From: CADEED01 sp036677145
Lineage (GTDB): Bacteria; Pseudomonadota; Gammaproteobacteria; Steroidobacterales; Steroidobacteraceae
Reading direction: 5' to 3'
Length of the DNA stretch: 64,000 bases
NCBI GenBank assembly: GCA_036677145.1
Contig: JAKFFF010000101.1
Span: 186,001-250,000, forward strand
This document shows positions 8,565-17,734 of this stretch, piece after piece. Numbering within the stretch: the stretch's first letter is position 1; every line of letters begins with the position of its first letter. A model generated the notes under the pieces. That model saw only the letters and a list, made by a program, of their open reading frames with translations, was not told where the DNA came from and ran no database searches. Made by a program: the position numbers and the translations under genes.

Positions 8565-9340
8565 GCGAGGAAAAGAAGGAAGAACTGCTCGCCGAAGGCA
8601 CGCTGATGTCGCACCTGCTCGAGCTGCGCAACCGGCTCATGAAGGCGATGCTCGCGTTGTTCATTGCATTCATTCCGTGCGCGTTGTACGCCAACGAGCT
8701 GTTCACGCTGATCGCGCAGCCGCTCATCGACAAACTACCCGAGGGCAGCACGCTGCTCGCGACCAGCGTCGTCGCGCCGTTCATGACCCCTTTCAAGGTC
8801 GCGTTCTACGTTTCGCTGGTGATCGCCATGCCCGTCGTGCTGTACCAGATCTGGGCATTCGTCGCGCCGGGCCTGTACCGGCGTGAGAAACGCTTCGCCG
8901 TGCCGCTGCTGGTGTCCTCCGTCCTGCTGTTCTACGGCGGCGTGTTGTTCGCCTACTTCGTCGTATTCCCGGTGATGTTCCCGTTCCTGATCGGCACGAC
9001 CCCGGGCGGCGTCACCTACGCGCCTGACATCACGAGTTATCTCGATTTCGTGCTCACGATGTTCTTCGCGTTCGGCATCGCCTTCGAAGTGCCGATCGCG
9101 GTGGTGCTGCTGGTGCTCACGGGACTCGTGAAAGTGGAGAAACTCGGCGAGAACCGCGGTTATGTGCTTATCGGCATCTTCATCGTCGCCGCGTTCCTGA
9201 CCCCGCCGGACGCCATTTCACAGATCATCATGGCCGTGCCGATGTACCTGCTGTACGAAGGCGGCCTCGTGATGGCGCGCGTCATGCAGAAGATGCGTCG
9301 CGACGCACAGGCGGCCGAGGACGAGAAAGCGGAAGCCTGA
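8561..9340 (+). CDS. tatC: Sec-independent (Tat) translocase subunit TatC
   Basis: The core receptor for twin-arginine signals, with six membrane helices in 259 aa. Family signatures visible are MSHLLELRNRL near the start, and LYQIWAFVAPGLYRREKR plus FGIAFEVP in the body. The start is a GTG that overlaps the tatB stop (GTGA), so the two are translationally coupled. The C terminus is charged (EDEKAEA). The 155 bp downstream (9341-9495) separate it from the peptide transporter and contain no gene that I can see. Confidence 0.96.
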   Translation: MSEEKKEELLAEGTLMSHLLELRNRLMKAMLALFIAFIPCALYANELFTLIAQPLIDKLPEGSTLLATSVVAPFMTPFKVAFYVSLVIAMPVVLYQIWAFVAPGLYRREKRFAVPLLVSSVLLFYGGVLFAYFVVFPVMFPFLIGTTPGGVTYAPDITSYLDFVLTMFFAFGIAFEVPIAVVLLVLTGLVKVEKLGENRGYVLIGIFIVAAFLTPPDAISQIIMAVPMYLLYEGGLVMARVMQKMRRDAQAAEDEKAEA

Positions 9341-9495
9341 CCCCGGCCGCGCGGTCGCGCGCCCGTGTTAGCCGAGAAAATCCCTACGGGAACGGCGTTT
9401 CACACTGTCATTGCCTTGCTGGCCCCCTCGCCGTTGGGTCAGACTCGGCCCCAACGCGGCGCAGCAGCGCCCACAAAAATCTGGGGCAAAACGAG

Positions 9496-11028
9496 ATGAA
9501 CGATCCCACCGTGGCGGCGCACGCGTCGTCCTATCCTGCGAGAAAGTTTCTGGGCCACCCCATGGGACTGGTGACCCTGTTCGGCACGGAGTTCTTCGAG
9601 CGATTCACTTACTACGGCATGCGGGCGCTGCTCGTGTTGTTCCTGGTCGCCGCGACGAGCGGCGCGAACCCGGGCTTCGGTATCGATGCGGGAACCGCCG
9701 GCGCCGTCTACGGCTTGTACACCGGCGCCGTTTATCTCGGCTGCGTACCGGGAGGCTGGATCGCCGACCGCCTGATCGGCCAGCGCAATGCCGTTTTCTG
9801 GGGCGGCCTCATCATCGCGGCCGGCAACTTCATCCTCGCGATCCCCGCCTCGGCACCGGTGTTCTATCTCGGACTCGCGGTCATCGTCGTCGGCGTCGGT
9901 CTGCTCAAGCCGAACATTTCGGCCATGGTCGGTTCGCTTTATGAAGGCCAGCCGGGTGCGCGCCGCGACGCGGGTTTCTCGATCTTCTACATGGGCATCA
10001 ATCTCGGCGCGTTCACCTCGCCGCTGATCGCCGGCACGATCGGCGAGGCCTGGAACTGGCGCGGCGGATTCTTCTGCTGCGGCCTCTTCATGTTGTTAGG
10101 TGTGGTGCTGTTCCGTTTCTCCCGCCACTGGCTCGGAGACGCGGGTCACCCGCCGACGAATGCCCAGCCCGCCGAGCAGAAGCGTCGCTGGCAGCTGGTC
10201 TGGGGCGGTAGCGCCGTGCTCGCCGCGGTGACCGCGTGGATGTTCTTCCGCGGCAGCCCGGTGCCCATCGGCGAACTGGCGCAGTGGTTCGGCACGGCCA
10301 TGTTCGCGCTCGCGGTTTTCTTCTTCGGTTACGTGCTGCTGTTCGCCGGACTCAGCGCCGCCGAACGCAAACGCGTTGGCGTCATCGCGATTTTCTTCCT
10401 GTGCGCGGTGATCTTCTGGGGCGGCTTCGAGCAACAGGCAACCACGTTCAACCTGTTCGCGCAGAACTACACCGATCGATCCTGGCTGGGCGGCTTGTTC
10501 CCCGATGGCGTTCACCCGGCGTCCTGGTACCAGTCGGCAAATCCGCTGTGCATCATTCTGTTCGCGCCGTTCTTCGCGTGGATCTGGGTGGCGCTCGGCG
10601 CGCGCAATCTCGACCCGTCGGCGCCCGCGAAAATGGGCGTCGGCCTGGTTTTCCTCGGCGTCGGCTTCCTCGTCATGATGTGGGCGGCCGAGCTCGTGGT
10701 GTCCAGCGGCGGCAAGGTCGGACCGAGCTGGCTGTTGCTCGCGTACCTCATCCACACGTTCGGCGAGTTGTGTCTCTCGCCGGTCGGACTCTCGAACGTC
10801 ACCAAACTCTCGCCGCCGAAGTTCGTCGGGCAGATGATGGGCATCTGGTTCCTGGGTTCCGCGATCGGCAATCTGATCGCGGGGCTGCTCGGCGGTCACG
10901 TGGGATCTTCCCAGGCCGCGGATCTGCCCGGCCAATTCCTGCAGATGGCGTTGGTCGGCGGCGGCGCCGGCGTGTTCATCCTTCTCATTTCGCGCGGCCT
11001 GCGCAGCTGGATCGGAGACCACAAATGA
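9496..11028 (+). CDS. POT/PTR2 family proton-coupled oligopeptide transporter
   Basis: Imports di- and tripeptides with protons. The 510-aa polytopic protein has the POT signature GTEFFERFTYYGMRALL near residue 30 (the ExxERFxYY motif), followed by GGWIADRLIGQR and FYMGINLGAF. The family usually has 12-14 helices, which fits. Its stop overlaps the ATG of the M2 peptidase (ATGA), and an OPT transporter follows, so the three genes form a peptide-use operon. It contains a TTG-TTA-GGT codon run at about 10093. Confidence 0.94.
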   Translation: MNDPTVAAHASSYPARKFLGHPMGLVTLFGTEFFERFTYYGMRALLVLFLVAATSGANPGFGIDAGTAGAVYGLYTGAVYLGCVPGGWIADRLIGQRNAVFWGGLIIAAGNFILAIPASAPVFYLGLAVIVVGVGLLKPNISAMVGSLYEGQPGARRDAGFSIFYMGINLGAFTSPLIAGTIGEAWNWRGGFFCCGLFMLLGVVLFRFSRHWLGDAGHPPTNAQPAEQKRRWQLVWGGSAVLAAVTAWMFFRGSPVPIGELAQWFGTAMFALAVFFFGYVLLFAGLSAAERKRVGVIAIFFLCAVIFWGGFEQQATTFNLFAQNYTDRSWLGGLFPDGVHPASWYQSANPLCIILFAPFFAWIWVALGARNLDPSAPAKMGVGLVFLGVGFLVMMWAAELVVSSGGKVGPSWLLLAYLIHTFGELCLSPVGLSNVTKLSPPKFVGQMMGIWFLGSAIGNLIAGLLGGHVGSSQAADLPGQFLQMALVGGGAGVFILLISRGLRSWIGDHK

Positions 11029-12878
11029 GCGCCACTAACTACCTGCGCGGGCGGGCCGGCATTGCCGCCCTTGCCACCACGATATCCGCGACCTGCCTGC
11101 TCACCGGTTGCCCGGCCAAACGTCCGCCTCCGGCGGGCCACGTCGATGCGGCGCAGTTCATCGAGGAAGTGAACACCGACCTCGTCGGCATCAATCGCGA
11201 AGGCAGCGCCGCAGGTTTCACCCAGGCCACCTACATCACGGCCGACACGCAGTACCTGAATGCGCGCGCGACGGAACGCAACATGGAGTTCTTCAGCCGC
11301 AAGGCCGGTGAAGCCAAGGCTTACGATGGCGAGAAACTCGATCCCAAGGTCGAGCGTTCGCTGAGACTCATCAAGCTCGGCGTGAGCGCGCCGGCGCCCA
11401 GCGACCCGGTCAAACGGGCCGAGCTCGCCGGGATTTCGACTTCGCTCGAGGCGATGTATGGCGAAGGCAAGTATTGCCCGGATGGAAAAGACGCCAAGGG
11501 CGAAGGCTGCAAGAACCTCGACGAACTCGGTGAAATCATCGCGACCAGCCGCAATTTCGACGCGCTGACCGAAGCGTGGGCGGGCTGGCACTCGATCGCC
11601 CGCCCGATGCGTCCGAAGTACCAGCGCTTCGTGGAGCTCGCCAACGAAGGCGCGCGCGAGCTCGGCTTCGATGACGTCGGCGTGTTGTGGCGCTCGCGTT
11701 ACGACATGGATGCCGATGCGTTCCAGAAGGAAGCCACCCGGTTGTACGAACAGGTGAAGCCGCTGTACGAAGGGCTGCACTGCTACGCGCGCAAGCGGCT
11801 CGCACAGCGCTACGGCAAGGATAAAGTCCCCGAAGGCAAACCCATCCCGGCGCAATTGTTCGGCAACATGTGGGCCCAGCAGTGGAACCGCATCTACGAC
11901 GACCTGCTCAAGCCCTACCCGGCCGCGAGCATCGAGTCCGCGGATCGCCAGCTTCAGGCGCAGAAGTGGGATGCGGTGAAGATCACGAAGTCGGCCGAGA
12001 ATTTCTACACTTCGATCGGCTTCCCGGCGTTGCCACAGACGTTCTGGGAGCGCTCGATGCTCACGCGTCCGCGCGATCGCGAAGTGGTTTGCCACGCCAG
12101 CGCCTGGGACATGGACGACAAGGACGACGTGCGCATCAAGATGTGCATCCGTCCGCTCGAAGAAGACCTGTTCACGGTCTATCACGAGCTGGGTCATGTC
12201 TATTACTACATCTGGTACAAGGATCAGCCGCAGCTGTTCCAGGACGGCGCGCATGACGGCTTCCACGAAGCCATCGGCGACGCGGTGAACCTCTCGGTCA
12301 CCCCCGCCTATCTACGCAAGCTCGGCCTGGTCGGCGACGTGATCCCCTCGAAGGAAGCCGTCATCAACCAGCAGATGAAGATGGCGCTCGAAAAGATCGC
12401 CTTCCTGCCGTTCGGCAAGCTCATCGACGAATGGCGCTGGGGTGTGTTCAGCGGAAAGATCAAACCCGCCGACTACAACAAGGCCTGGTGGGAACTGCGC
12501 GAGAAGTACCAGGGCATCGTGCCGCCGGTGGCGCGCAGCGAAGAGGATTTCGATCCGGGCGCGAAGTACCACATCCCGGGCAACACGCCGTACACGCGTT
12601 ATTTCCTGTCGTTCATCCTGCAGTTCCAGCTCCACAAGGCGCTGTGTGATGCTTCGGGTCACAAGGGTCCGCTGAACGAATGTTCGATCTTTGGCAGCAC
12701 CGAGGCGGGCCGCCGCTACGGCGAGATGCTGGCGCTGGGCGCGAGCCAGCCCTGGCCGGATACGCTGCAGAAACTCACGGGCACGCGCGAGATGGATGCC
12801 TCCGCGATCATCGACTACTTCAAGCCGCTCGAAGGCTGGCTGGAAGAACAGAACAAAGACCAGAAGTGCGGCTGGTAA
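11025..12878 (+). CDS. M2 family peptidyl-dipeptidase A (ACE-like), lipoprotein
   Basis: A zinc dipeptidyl carboxypeptidase related to angiotensin-converting enzyme; it releases C-terminal dipeptides. The 617-aa length fits a single-domain enzyme. The zinc site is HELGH (about 387-391), with the third ligand downstream in FHEAIGDAVNLS. The N terminus ends in a lipobox (LLTGC), predicting a lipid-anchored envelope protein. The start is the ATG overlapping the POT stop. Location between two peptide transporters suggests that it trims peptides before import. Bacterial members are known, but their substrates are poorly defined. Confidence 0.93.
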   Translation: MSATNYLRGRAGIAALATTISATCLLTGCPAKRPPPAGHVDAAQFIEEVNTDLVGINREGSAAGFTQATYITADTQYLNARATERNMEFFSRKAGEAKAYDGEKLDPKVERSLRLIKLGVSAPAPSDPVKRAELAGISTSLEAMYGEGKYCPDGKDAKGEGCKNLDELGEIIATSRNFDALTEAWAGWHSIARPMRPKYQRFVELANEGARELGFDDVGVLWRSRYDMDADAFQKEATRLYEQVKPLYEGLHCYARKRLAQRYGKDKVPEGKPIPAQLFGNMWAQQWNRIYDDLLKPYPAASIESADRQLQAQKWDAVKITKSAENFYTSIGFPALPQTFWERSMLTRPRDREVVCHASAWDMDDKDDVRIKMCIRPLEEDLFTVYHELGHVYYYIWYKDQPQLFQDGAHDGFHEAIGDAVNLSVTPAYLRKLGLVGDVIPSKEAVINQQMKMALEKIAFLPFGKLIDEWRWGVFSGKIKPADYNKAWWELREKYQGIVPPVARSEEDFDPGAKYHIPGNTPYTRYFLSFILQFQLHKALCDASGHKGPLNECSIFGSTEAGRRYGEMLALGASQPWPDTLQKLTGTREMDASAIIDYFKPLEGWLEEQNKDQKCGW

Positions 12879-12902
12879 GCCGCCACAGCCAGGGGTGATC
12901 AG

Positions 12903-14903
12903 ATGAATACGAACGACGCAACCGCGCCGCAGCTCACCGCGCGGGCCATCATCCTCGCCATCGTGCTCGCGGTGATCCTCGCCGCGGCGAACACCTACCT
13001 GGGTTTGTTCGCCGGCATGACCATCGCCTCGGCGATTCCGGCGGCGGTGGTCTCGATGGCCGTACTGCGCGCGCTCGGCGGCGGCGGCATCCTCGAGAAC
13101 AACATCGTTCAGACCGGCGCTTCCGCGGGCACGTCCATCGCATCGGGCGTGATCTTCACCGTGCCCGCGCTCGTGATCATGAACTACTGGGTCGACTTCA
13201 AGTACATGTGGGTACTGGCGATCGCGGGCCTCGGCGGGTTGTTAGGTGTGTTGTTCTCGGTGCCGCTGCGCCGCTCGCTGATCGTGGATCAGAAGATGAC
13301 CTTCCCCGAAGGCAAGGCCGCGGCCGAGGTGCTCAAGGCCGGCGAAAATCCCGCGGCGGGTCTCGCGGTGCTGGGCATCGCGTCGCTCGGTGGCGCGATC
13401 GGCAAGCTGTTCACGGCCAGCGGCCTGCGGCTCATTCCGGACAGCTCGCTCGCCAGTGGCTTCGTCGGCAAGTACCTCGGCTACATGGGCACCAACCTTT
13501 CGCCCGCGCTGCTCGGCGTCGGCTACATCGTCGGGCTCAACATCGGCGCCGTGGTGGTGTCGGGTAGTTTGCTGTCGTTCAACATCGCGATTCCGCTCTA
13601 CAACGCGTATTTCCTGCCGGACAATCCGCAGCTCTCCGCGACCGTGGCGCAGGCCTGCCAGGGACTGTCGGGCGCCGATTGCGCGGAAGTCACTGCGCAG
13701 ATCCTGCGCGGCGCGCAGATCCGCTTCCTCGGCGTCGGCGCGATGCTGGTCGGCGGCCTGTGGGCATTGATCACCCTGCGTGGTTCGATCGTCTCGGGCG
13801 TCAAGAGCGGCCTCGCCGCGGCGCGCGCCGGCTCGAACGCGTTGATCGCGCACACCGAGCGCGACCTGCCGATGAAATGGGTGATGCTCGGCACCGTGCT
13901 GTTCACCATTCCGCTCTCGGTCCTCTACTGGTGGATCCTCAAGAACAGCGGTCTTTCGGTCGGCGGCAGCATCGGCGTCGCACTGACGATGTCGGTGATC
14001 ATGATCATCGCCGGCTTCCTGTTCTGCTCGGTGTCGGGGTACATGGCCGGCCTCGTCGGCTCGTCCAACAATCCGGTGTCCGGCATCACGATCGCGACCA
14101 TCCTGTTCGCCGCGCTGGTGCTGGCGGCCTTCCTCGGCAAGGACTCGTCGATCGGTCCGGTCGCGGCGGTGATGATCGGCGCGGTGGTCTGCTGCGCGGC
14201 CTGCATCGCGGGCGACAACCTGCAGGATCTCAAGGCCGGTTACATCGTCGGCGCGACGCCGTGGCGCCAGCAGGTGATGCTCGCGATCGGCGCGATCTCC
14301 TGCGCGGCGATCATGGCCCCGACCCTCAACGTGCTCGCCGTGAGCTACGGCATCGGACCGCGTACGGCCGAACACCCGCAGTCGCTCGAAGCAGCGCAGG
14401 CCAACCTGATGGCCTCGATCGCGAAGGGCATCTTCGGCGGCGAACTGCCGTGGACCATGATCGCCATCGGTGCGTTGATCGGCGTCGCGGTCATCGTCTT
14501 CGACCAGATCCTGAAGGCGAAGAACGCGCCGTTCCGAGTGCCGGTGCTGGCCGCGGCGATCGGCATCTATCTGCCGCTCGAGACCATGGTGCCGATCTTC
14601 ATCGGCGGCCTGCTCAACTATCTCGTGACGCGCACCTTCGGCAAGGGCCTCTCGGAGGAGGAAACCGAGCGGCGCAATCGCAAGGGCATGTTGTTCGCGG
14701 CCGGCCTGATCACGGGTGAAGCGCTGATGGGCATCCTGATCGGCTTCGCCATCTACTTCTCCAAGGACCGCGAGGTCTTCGCGCTGCCGTCGGGCATGCA
14801 GATCGGCGGGTCGCTCGGCGAGTGGGTGGGCCTCATGCTGCTCGGCGCGGTCGTCGTCTGGATGTACAAGGTCGGCCGGAAGGGCGCTGCCGCGCAGAGT
14901 TGA
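12903..14903 (+). CDS. OPT family oligopeptide transporter
   Basis: A 666-aa membrane protein of the OPT family, which moves larger oligopeptides or metal chelates. Signatures include ANTYLGLFAGMTIASAIPAA, ENNIVQTGASAG and MTFPEGKAAAEVL. About 14-16 hydrophobic stretches can be counted. It follows the M2 peptidase by 24 bp on the same strand. Substrate range cannot be read from sequence; some OPT proteins carry metal-siderophores rather than peptides. The context favours peptides. A long inverted repeat starts 20 bp after its stop. Confidence 0.93.
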   Translation: MNTNDATAPQLTARAIILAIVLAVILAAANTYLGLFAGMTIASAIPAAVVSMAVLRALGGGGILENNIVQTGASAGTSIASGVIFTVPALVIMNYWVDFKYMWVLAIAGLGGLLGVLFSVPLRRSLIVDQKMTFPEGKAAAEVLKAGENPAAGLAVLGIASLGGAIGKLFTASGLRLIPDSSLASGFVGKYLGYMGTNLSPALLGVGYIVGLNIGAVVVSGSLLSFNIAIPLYNAYFLPDNPQLSATVAQACQGLSGADCAEVTAQILRGAQIRFLGVGAMLVGGLWALITLRGSIVSGVKSGLAAARAGSNALIAHTERDLPMKWVMLGTVLFTIPLSVLYWWILKNSGLSVGGSIGVALTMSVIMIIAGFLFCSVSGYMAGLVGSSNNPVSGITIATILFAALVLAAFLGKDSSIGPVAAVMIGAVVCCAACIAGDNLQDLKAGYIVGATPWRQQVMLAIGAISCAAIMAPTLNVLAVSYGIGPRTAEHPQSLEAAQANLMASIAKGIFGGELPWTMIAIGALIGVAVIVFDQILKAKNAPFRVPVLAAAIGIYLPLETMVPIFIGGLLNYLVTRTFGKGLSEEETERRNRKGMLFAAGLITGEALMGILIGFAIYFSKDREVFALPSGMQIGGSLGEWVGLMLLGAVVVWMYKVGRKGAAAQS

Positions 14904-14922
14904 CAGGGCGGCGCCGAGAGGA

Positions 14923-15058
14923 CGGTGCCGGGAAGGGATTCCCGGGAGAAAGTGGCCCGCTGGCGGAGCCTTGTCGTGCGTTAGGATAGATCGCGGGAAG
15001 GGATGTGCCACGAGGCGCGTCACTTCTCGCTTCTCCCGGCATTCCCTTCCCGGTACCG
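14923..15058. repeat. Imperfect 28-bp inverted repeat between the OPT and EamA genes
   Basis: Arms at 14923-14950 and 15031-15058 are inverted copies matching at 25 of 28 positions, with an 80-nt loop. The left arm begins CGGTGCCGGGAAGGGA. A third partial direct copy, CGGGAAGGGA, lies in the loop at 14994-15003. The element fills the gap between the end of the peptide operon and the EamA start (15065). It may act as an mRNA 3' hairpin or be a small repeat of REP type; neither is shown. Confidence 0.75.
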
Positions 15059-15064
15059 CCTCAG

Positions 15065-16003
15065 ATGTCCACGGACACTTCGCAACGCGCGAAGCTCATC
15101 ACCTGTTTCGCGATCGTCTACCTGGTCTGGGGCTCTACCTACCTGGTGGCGAGCATCGGCGTGCACGTGCTGCCGCCGATCCTGTTCGGTGGCATCCGTT
15201 TCATGTGCGCAGGCGTATTGCTCGGCGTCACGGCGCTCGCGCTCGGCCGGCGCTTCGATCTCGACGCGACGGAATGGAAACACATGTTCGTCGTCGCGAT
15301 CGGCAACGTGTTCATCGCCAACGGCTGCACGAACTGGGCGATGCAGTACGTGGCGTCGAATCAGACCGCGATTCTCAACGCGTCCGCCGCGTTGTGGATC
15401 GCGCTGCTCGCCACGCGCGGTCGCCGCGCGCATGCGCTCGATCGCCGCACGGTGATCGGGCTGGTCATCGGGTTCGCCGGCGCCGCGCTGATCATCTGGC
15501 CGCGTGGTTCGTTCGCGAGCAGTCACTTCGGGATGCAGATGCTGATCCTGGTCGCGGTGTTCAGCTGGTCGGCGTCGACCGTGTACATCCGCAACGCGCA
15601 TTCGAAACTCGACGTGTTGTCGTTCACCGCGATCCAGATGTTTCTCGGCGGCACGATGCTGACGATGCTGGGCTTTGCGATCGGCGAAGGCGCGCGCTGG
15701 GAGTGGTCGAAGCCGGGACTGATCGCGATGGCGTATCTGACGCTCGCCAGCTCCTGTCTCGCGTACACCGCGTATGCATGGCTCGCCAAAAACACCACGC
15801 CCGCGCTGGTCGGTACTTACAGCTACGTGAATCCCGCCATCGCGGCGGTGCTCGGCTGGTGGTTCCTCGGGGAACATCTGGGCGTGAACCAGCTCGTCGG
15901 CATGGCGATCCTGTTCGCGGGCGTGGCGCTCGTGAGCTGGCCGCAGAAGGATGTGAAACGTCTCGGCGAGGACGAGCAGAAGGAGCCATCGACCGCGGGC
16001 TGA
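15065..16003 (+). CDS. EamA/DMT family transporter (YedA-like exporter)
   Basis: A 312-aa protein of the drug/metabolite transporter superfamily with about ten membrane helices in two EamA repeats. It opens ITCFAIVYLVWGSTYLVASIG, a clear first EamA helix; the second repeat ends TYSYVNPAIAAVLGWWFLGEHL, a hallmark of the family. It probably exports an amino acid or small metabolite. The ATG at 15065 (MSTDTSQRAKL) is preferred over an upstream ATG at 15005, because that would place the inverted-repeat arm inside the gene. Confidence 0.88.
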   Translation: MSTDTSQRAKLITCFAIVYLVWGSTYLVASIGVHVLPPILFGGIRFMCAGVLLGVTALALGRRFDLDATEWKHMFVVAIGNVFIANGCTNWAMQYVASNQTAILNASAALWIALLATRGRRAHALDRRTVIGLVIGFAGAALIIWPRGSFASSHFGMQMLILVAVFSWSASTVYIRNAHSKLDVLSFTAIQMFLGGTMLTMLGFAIGEGARWEWSKPGLIAMAYLTLASSCLAYTAYAWLAKNTTPALVGTYSYVNPAIAAVLGWWFLGEHLGVNQLVGMAILFAGVALVSWPQKDVKRLGEDEQKEPSTAG

Positions 16004-16051
16004 AACAGGTGGTGCCGCGACGGGCTAGCAGCGATTACCGCCTCGATCCCC

Positions 16052-17326
16052 TCATCCCGTGAATCCCTGCCCGGCGCCACCGAGCCACCACCCCGCCCAC
16101 CACGCGGCGGCGATGATGGCGAGGCTGGGCGCGAGGCGGAGGAAATACTGCCGGCCGCCGACGCGCGCGAGCACCAGCTTGGTCACGATGTTCGCGGTGA
16201 TCACGAGCCCGATGCCCTGAATCGCGAGATCCGGCGTCACGAGCGAGCGCGCCGAAAGGCCCGCGATGGAGGCCGACGTCGAGTGCGCATCGAGGAATCC
16301 ACCGATGACCGACGCCGTCAATGCGCCACCCGCGCCGAACGCTTTCTGCAACGCGACCACGAGGATGCCGAGGGCGCAGAACACGCCTGCGAATATCAGC
16401 GCCATGCGCAAGTTGAAGGCGCGGCCCGGGAGCGCGCGCGATTCGATGTCGTTCGTCGCCGAGTGCCACGTGAACCACAGGCCCGCGGCCACGCTCGCGG
16501 CCGCCATCGCGGCGAGCGGCATCCACATCGACATCAGCAACGGCGGATTCGCCACCCACAAGACCAGCACGAGCTGCCCCACGGTCGCGACCGACGACAA
16601 TGCCGCGCCCGCCACTGCCGCGCGCAAGGTCTCGGGATGTTGACGGGCGCGCTCGCCCATCGCTGCGATCACCACCGAGCTCGACACGAATCCGCCGACC
16701 AGCCCGGAGACCGGTAACCCGTATTTCGCGCCGATGAGCCGCTGCGCGACGTATCCCGCCGCGTTGACCAGCATGATCAGCACCGTCACCCGCCACACCA
16801 GTTTCAGGCTGATGGCATTCCACGGATCGATCGGCTCATCCGGCAGGATCGGCAACACGATCAGCGCCGCGGCGGCGAGCAGCAGCGCATCGAGCAGTTC
16901 CTGAGCGGACAGCTCCTGGCGCGCGAAGCTGCCGAGGGTCTCGCGCGCGTACAGCAGCAACGCGAGCAACACTCCGGCGGCGGCGGCCAGCATGGGCCGC
17001 GTGACCGCGAGCGCGCCGATCACGAAGGTCGCGATCAGCGCCACCTCGGTAGTCAGGCCCGGATCATCGCGATGCGTCCGCAGGTACGCGGCGACGGCGA
17101 GTGCGACGACGCCGAGCGCCGCGGCGCCGAGCAGCAGGTTGCTTTGGCTGAGGGTGGCCAGCGCCGCGAGCAGCGCGGTGATCGTGAAAGTGCGCACGCC
17201 GGCTGCCGCGCGCCCGGGGCCTTCACCCTTGCGCCGCTCGCGTTCGACGCCGACCAGCATGCCGACTCCGAGCGCGACCGCGATCGATGAGACGGCCGGA
17301 TCGAAGATCCCGTCGAAGGCCTCCAT
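16052..17326 (-). CDS. MgtC/SapB and DUF4010 domain membrane protein
   Basis: A 424-aa polytopic protein. The N-terminal third is an MgtC/SapB domain (VALGVGMLVGVERERRKGEG, VRTFTITALLAAL). The rest matches DUF4010 (GLPVSGLVGGFVSSSVVIAAMGERARQHPE). MgtC proteins help growth under low magnesium or inhibit F-type ATP synthase in some pathogens; the role of the fused form is unknown. It is the last of a leftward run of small membrane genes, and converges on the EamA gene with a 48-bp gap. Confidence 0.85.
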   Translation of the reverse strand: MEAFDGIFDPAVSSIAVALGVGMLVGVERERRKGEGPGRAAAGVRTFTITALLAALATLSQSNLLLGAAALGVVALAVAAYLRTHRDDPGLTTEVALIATFVIGALAVTRPMLAAAAGVLLALLLYARETLGSFARQELSAQELLDALLLAAAALIVLPILPDEPIDPWNAISLKLVWRVTVLIMLVNAAGYVAQRLIGAKYGLPVSGLVGGFVSSSVVIAAMGERARQHPETLRAAVAGAALSSVATVGQLVLVLWVANPPLLMSMWMPLAAMAAASVAAGLWFTWHSATNDIESRALPGRAFNLRMALIFAGVFCALGILVVALQKAFGAGGALTASVIGGFLDAHSTSASIAGLSARSLVTPDLAIQGIGLVITANIVTKLVLARVGGRQYFLRLAPSLAIIAAAWWAGWWLGGAGQGFTG

Positions 17327-17350
17327 GAAATCGTCAGCCGGTCGGTGCGG

Positions 17351-17731
17351 TCAGTCGCGACGCCGCGAGTGCATGACCTCGACACGGCCGCGCGCGCCGA
17401 TCAACCATGAGCCGATCCAGCTCACGATGCTGACGACCAGCGCGCCGCCGACGGCGGTCCAGAAGCCGTCGATCCGGAAGCCGGGCAGCATGAGTGCGAC
17501 CAGGCCCAGCATCGCGGCATTGACCACCAGCAGGAAGAGTCCGAGCGTGAGCAACAACGCCGGCAACGACAGCAACAGCGCGAAGGGCCGCACGATGGCG
17601 TTGACCACGCCTAACAACAGTCCGGCGATGACCAGGGTCAACGGAGAGTCGATGTTGAAACCTTTGAACAGCTCGGTGGCCGCCCAGAGTCCGAGCGCGG
17701 CGATCAGTCCGCGCAGAATGAATCCCGCCAT
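17351..17731 (-). CDS. Phage holin family 4-like (YvlD/Phage_holin_4_2) membrane protein
   Basis: A 126-aa protein with four hydrophobic segments and the family pattern GLLLGVVNAIVRPFALLLSLPALLLTLG. Despite the domain name, chromosomal members are not phage genes and their function is unsettled. The start ATG at 17731 lies 3 bp after the stop of the SRPBCC gene upstream. It carries a TTG-TTA-GGC leucine pair. Confidence 0.85.
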   Translation of the reverse strand: MAGFILRGLIAALGLWAATELFKGFNIDSPLTLVIAGLLLGVVNAIVRPFALLLSLPALLLTLGLFLLVVNAAMLGLVALMLPGFRIDGFWTAVGGALVVSIVSWIGSWLIGARGRVEVMHSRRRD

Positions 17732-17734
17732 GGC

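Noticed and set aside
9341..9495. Candidate terminator or riboswitch between tatC and the POT gene
   Set aside because: No stable stem with a T-run and no conserved aptamer pattern could be drawn.
11025..11107. Possible fusion of the POT and M2 genes through an open frame starting at 10236
   Set aside because: The upstream frame is a shadow of the transporter; the lipoprotein signal and ATGA overlap show a separate start at 11025.
13242..15023. 593-aa minus-strand frame opposite the OPT gene
   Set aside because: Its translation is rich in Arg, Asp and His without any motif, the usual mirror of a GC-rich membrane protein gene.
17351..17731. Prophage remnant suggested by the holin-family protein
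   Set aside because: No other phage gene, integrase or attachment repeat is nearby; YvlD-like proteins are ordinary chromosomal genes.
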